A DNA stretch of 64,000 nucleotides from Rotaria socialis (lineage: Eukaryota > Rotifera > Eurotatoria > Philodinida > Philodinidae), in NCBI GenBank assembly GCA_905331475.1, contig CAJNYU010002675.1:62001-126000 (forward strand). The letters run 5' to 3'. Every line of letters starts with the position of its first letter. The stretch's first letter is position 1. Shown in pieces: positions 60,705-64,000 of this stretch. The notes beneath the pieces were generated by a model. The model made no database searches. It was given only the letters and a program-made list of their open reading frames with translations, and was not told the DNA's origin. The translations under genes and the position numbers were made by a program.

Positions 60705-62569
60705 ATGGTGAGTTGTTGATTGTTGAAAACTTTTGCTTATCAACTTCGTAAATCTATGTCTTTTGTATACAGCGTTTACGTGATCTATTCCGTGGCCCAT
60801 CGACCAACGAACGAAAACTGACTTCGCCCATCTTACCCGTATTTGATTTAAATACATTTCTAAATGCTGTGCACGATCGAGATATGGATACTTTGCATAA
60901 ATATCTTGCTGCCGGTTAATATTTACGGAACATGAATAATAGACTTATTGAATAGGAGTTCTTATTTTTTTAGGTTTTCCACCTGATCAACCCGATGCGA
61001 CAACAAAAACAACTGCATTACATATTGCTACCGAATCAGGTAATATACGTGCTGTACATATGTTATTACAAGCTGGTGCGCAAGCCAATATATGCGATTC
61101 AAGTTTGTCAACACCGCTTCATATAGCTGCATACATGGGTTATGACGAAGTGAGGGATTTATTGATTCAACTTTTTTTTTTCTAAAGAACAGAAATATTA
61201 GTATCATCATTGCTAGATAAATAGATTGTACAGATACTTTTGGCGTATGGCGCTGATATGTATAGACGAGATAATACCGGCCGGAATTCATTTCATTTAG
61301 CCGTTTCTACTGGGAATAATCGTTTAGTTCAATGTTTTCTTTCGGCTATTGACAACGAACAAAATATACTACATGCACCAGATGAGTAAGTGTCCTTGCA
61401 CATTGTTTCGTTTCAAAACCAATAAAAATAAAACTAATCTCTTCAGCGAAAATTGGACACCATTAATGTGCGCTTGTGCTAGTAATCATCTGTCTACGTG
61501 TGCATTTCTCTTACAGCATGGCGCCAATATATGTCCGATTAATGATCGAGGCATGACAGCCGTTCATATTGCTGCGTTTATTGGTTCATTACCTATAATT
61601 TATGAACTTCTTAATTCATCTATGGACGATGAACTTATTTTAAAAGCACTTAATCAAGGCGACAATCGAAATCAAACGCCATTGTTCTATGCTTGCAATG
61701 AGGGTCATCTCGATATTGCATTAAGTTTACTCTATGCCGGTGCGAATATTTATCATTTAGATAATGACAATCAAACGTGTTTACATGCAATGCTATCATC
61801 GAGTATTATTCTAAAACGTCATATACGTTTATTTTATCGTTTAATTGAATTCGTTGATTTTCGTCATTGTCACGATCATCTTAGTCGTACATTACTTGAC
61901 CTCGCTTATATAAATCAATTACAAACAATTATATCTATATTAAAATTACTTAACTATAAACGTAATTACACAATTATTTCGAGTAATAATCATGACGAAA
62001 GTTTCTTACCGAAAATACTTTCACTTCGTCAAATTTGTATACTTTCATTTAAACGATCAATTATTTATAATCGAAATAAAAAACAATTATCACAACATGA
62101 TCTATTAGACAATGCTTTACAACAATGTTTTCAAATAAGCTCAAATGAAAATATGGGATCAAATGAACTATTATATAGAAAATCATTTGATGATATTTCA
62201 ATATCAAGTAGTAAAAAGAATTTTAAATCAAGTAAAAAATCCCGAAAACCAACTAATGATCTTGAACAGCAAGCACAGCATATGCAATCGAGTTGGTCGA
62301 TTTTTACGAATAAATTTAAACATCAAAGATCAACAAGTTCACAACAAGACCCATTGATTCTATCGACAAGTTCATCACCATCACCCTCTTTGACAAATAA
62401 TGATCATCCAATGAAAAATTTAGCTTTGACAATATTAAAATCTTCAACAAAACTCGATAGTTTACTTGACTTTCCTTCGTTAAAAAATAACTCATTACTT
62501 GATGAAGATATAAAAACAGCAATAATCACATATAATCTTGAAGGAAATGATTCATCGAATGAGATATAA
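60705..62569 (+). CDS. Ankyrin-repeat protein, five exons
   Basis: Exons: 60705-60707, 60773-60914, 60974-61149, 61234-61385, 61447-62569; all introns are GT-AG and frame is kept, about 531 residues. The first coding exon is only the ATG. Six or more ankyrin repeats cover about residues 35-270: TALHIATESGNIRAVHMLLQ, TPLHIAAYMGYDEILLAYGA, NSFHLAVSTGNN, TPLMCACASNHLSTCAFLLQ, TAVHIAAFIGSLP, TPLFYACNEGHLDIALSLL. The C-terminal 200 residues are Ser/Lys-rich and disordered. No other domain seen. Ankyrin repeats bind proteins; the partner cannot be deduced. Confidence 0.88.
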
Positions 62570-62724
62570 TTTTATTTATTTATTTTATTAATAATAAAAT
62601 ATGAAAAAAATAATTAGCATAAATTCCAGTGTAATTAGTAGTGAGGGTGCAACCATAAAGAACGTCTTGAAGTCATCACGCTCATAGCATTGCCATTAGA
62701 CATGAATCAAGAATGACAATTCAA

Positions 62725-63140
62725 CAAGGGGGAAAAGGCGGATTTGAGAATTTTAGGATTTTAGGATTTTCAAAATCCGAAAATCCAAACCGTAAATCAT
62801 GAAATTTCCATCTGAATTTTTTCCATATGTAGGTCTCATGATCCTTAGAACATTCTAAAATTTTCAGCGCAAACGGATGTTTCCTTCTCAAGATAGTGAA
62901 TGCGCAAGAAATGCTCATTTCACGGCAAGGTCAGAAAATCCAGTTTTTTTTTGAAAACTCAAGATTTTAAGAAGAAAACATTTGTTCGAGTTGAAACTTT
63001 TAGGATCTTCTATGGGCCATGAAACCTATATATGCGAAGAATTTCAGGTCGAAACTACGTCATTAATAGGTGGGGAGATGCTTTTCAATTTTGGGATTTT
63101 TCGGATTTAAAATTCCAAAAAATCCGCCGTTTTCCTCTTG
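62725..63140. mobile_element. hAT-like MITE with perfect 8-base target duplication
   Basis: CAATTCAA is found at 62717-62724 and 63141-63148. The ends are inverted repeats: CAAGGGGGAAAAGGCGGATT on the left and CAAGAGGAAAACGGCGGATT as the reverse complement on the right. Sub-terminal GGATTTT/AAAATCC motifs repeat inside. 416 bases, no ORF. Confidence 0.85.
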
Positions 63141-63148
63141 CAATTCAA

Positions 63149-64000
63149 TCTTTGGCATTCTGGTAGAAACAACAAGAAATGTGTTGAACTGTAGGATAGA
63201 CAGTTTTTTACAAAATAAGACATCGACAAGATTGGTGTCACATATGATTCAGTTTTGGTCTAGGTTCTCCGTAAACTTGCAATAAAGATTAGCTATAAGT
63301 GAAACCTTATTTTATAGGGAACTGTTTCCTCTGGAATTGTGAGTGCATTCTACTTATAGAAGTATAGAGAAAAAACGGATTTCCCTGCACATTCCTGATG
63401 CTCATCGGCAGTTTTCGGTTGAAATTCTATTTCAATTTTTGGCAGCAAAAAAGTAAAGGCAAGCTCAAAATCTCATTTATCGCAGGAGAAAAGGAGTCTC
63501 TCTACCACAGAAACGCTCGTAGTGTAACTTCTATAGAAGAAACTTTTCTTGTTTGCTTAAATGGGAAATGAATCGAACAAAATCTAAATATAATTTGAGA
63601 TAAAGTGATATATGCTCTCCAAGTAGTTACTTTTTCAAGTCGTACTATGAATATTATTCTTATCTGCCAATGATTTTTCAAAGAGTCGACGTTTCTACAA
63701 CAAGCTTTGTGTATTTATAAAAGTCATCATCATTGAAATAGATTGATATGAACAGTTTTCGAAGCAAATGAAATTCGAACATCGGCAAACAAAAGATCTT
63801 TCTGGAGATTTTGTTTCTTTGTATTCATATTGGAGAGTCAAATGTCGGTTTTTATACGTACGTCTTTTATCTATGAGCACTAATTGATTTACTCCATAAG
63901 GCATGACTTAGGCTCACATAATTGCACTTCTTTAAATAGTGCCATACAAACAGTTAATGAATCTAAGAGTAATTACTCACATGATTTTAAAGGAGAATTT
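63149..64000. other. Gene-free right edge
   Basis: No coding region, RNA gene or repeat recognised. Confidence 0.45.

Noticed and set aside
1..64000. CRISPR arrays, bacterial operons, rRNA or telomeric arrays
   Set aside because: No regularly spaced repeats of that kind, no rRNA text and no long telomere-like tandem runs; tRNAs cannot be excluded by eye.

Overview
The window looks like nuclear DNA of a bdelloid rotifer (inferred). It is AT-rich with many short introns (about 50-75 bases, some longer). It carries metazoan genes (soluble adenylyl cyclase, GOPC, selenoprotein T, a RASL12-type GTPase, an O-GlcNAcase relic) beside an intronless gene of clearly bacterial type (YfeW/PBP4b-like serine hydrolase) and an ADP-ribosyltransferase joined to NHL repeats. 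Three unresolved bases (16437, 16771, 32830) lie in homopolymer or inverted-repeat DNA.

Layout. 203-12188 (minus): eleven exons of a soluble adenylyl cyclase (ADCY10-like) that runs off the left edge; a FLYWCH zinc-finger fragment lies antisense in one of its introns. 12.2-21.1 kb: gene-free and repeat-rich, with two small hAT-like elements and several palindromes. 21148-23332 (minus): predicted ART-NHL fusion. 24107-24955: 5'-truncated LINE with a 16-base target duplication. 26237-27550 (plus): PBP4b-like hydrolase. 28222-29890 (minus): GOPC in seven exons. 30881-33682 (minus): two adjacent selenoprotein T paralogues, one with Cys and one with an in-frame TGA (selenocysteine); a SECIS-like hairpin lies downstream of the TGA copy. 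34583-35659 (plus): disordered protein. 36242-37422 (minus): RASL12-like GTPase. 37775-38893 (minus): secreted LRR protein.

39.9-52.1 kb is a decayed, repeat-laden region. It holds an old direct segmental duplication (about 39.95-42.1 and 49.5-52.0 kb), an O-GlcNAcase pseudogene, a small coiled-coil gene, a possible membrane-protein relic, perfect or near-perfect palindromes, and a hAT-like element whose empty site survives in the other duplicate. 52547-53770 (plus): secreted low-complexity protein in eight exons. 54961-55758 (plus): seven-pass membrane protein. 58573-59706 (plus): disordered protein with a C-terminal membrane anchor. 60705-62569 (plus): ankyrin-repeat protein whose first coding exon is just the ATG. 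A further hAT-like element lies at 62725-63140.

The genes do not form one pathway. The points of most interest are the Sec/Cys selenoprotein T pair with its displaced SECIS candidate, the ART-NHL fusion, the bacterial-type hydrolase, and a set of short elements with terminal inverted repeats and 8-base target duplications. All identifications are by reading motifs; no database search was run.
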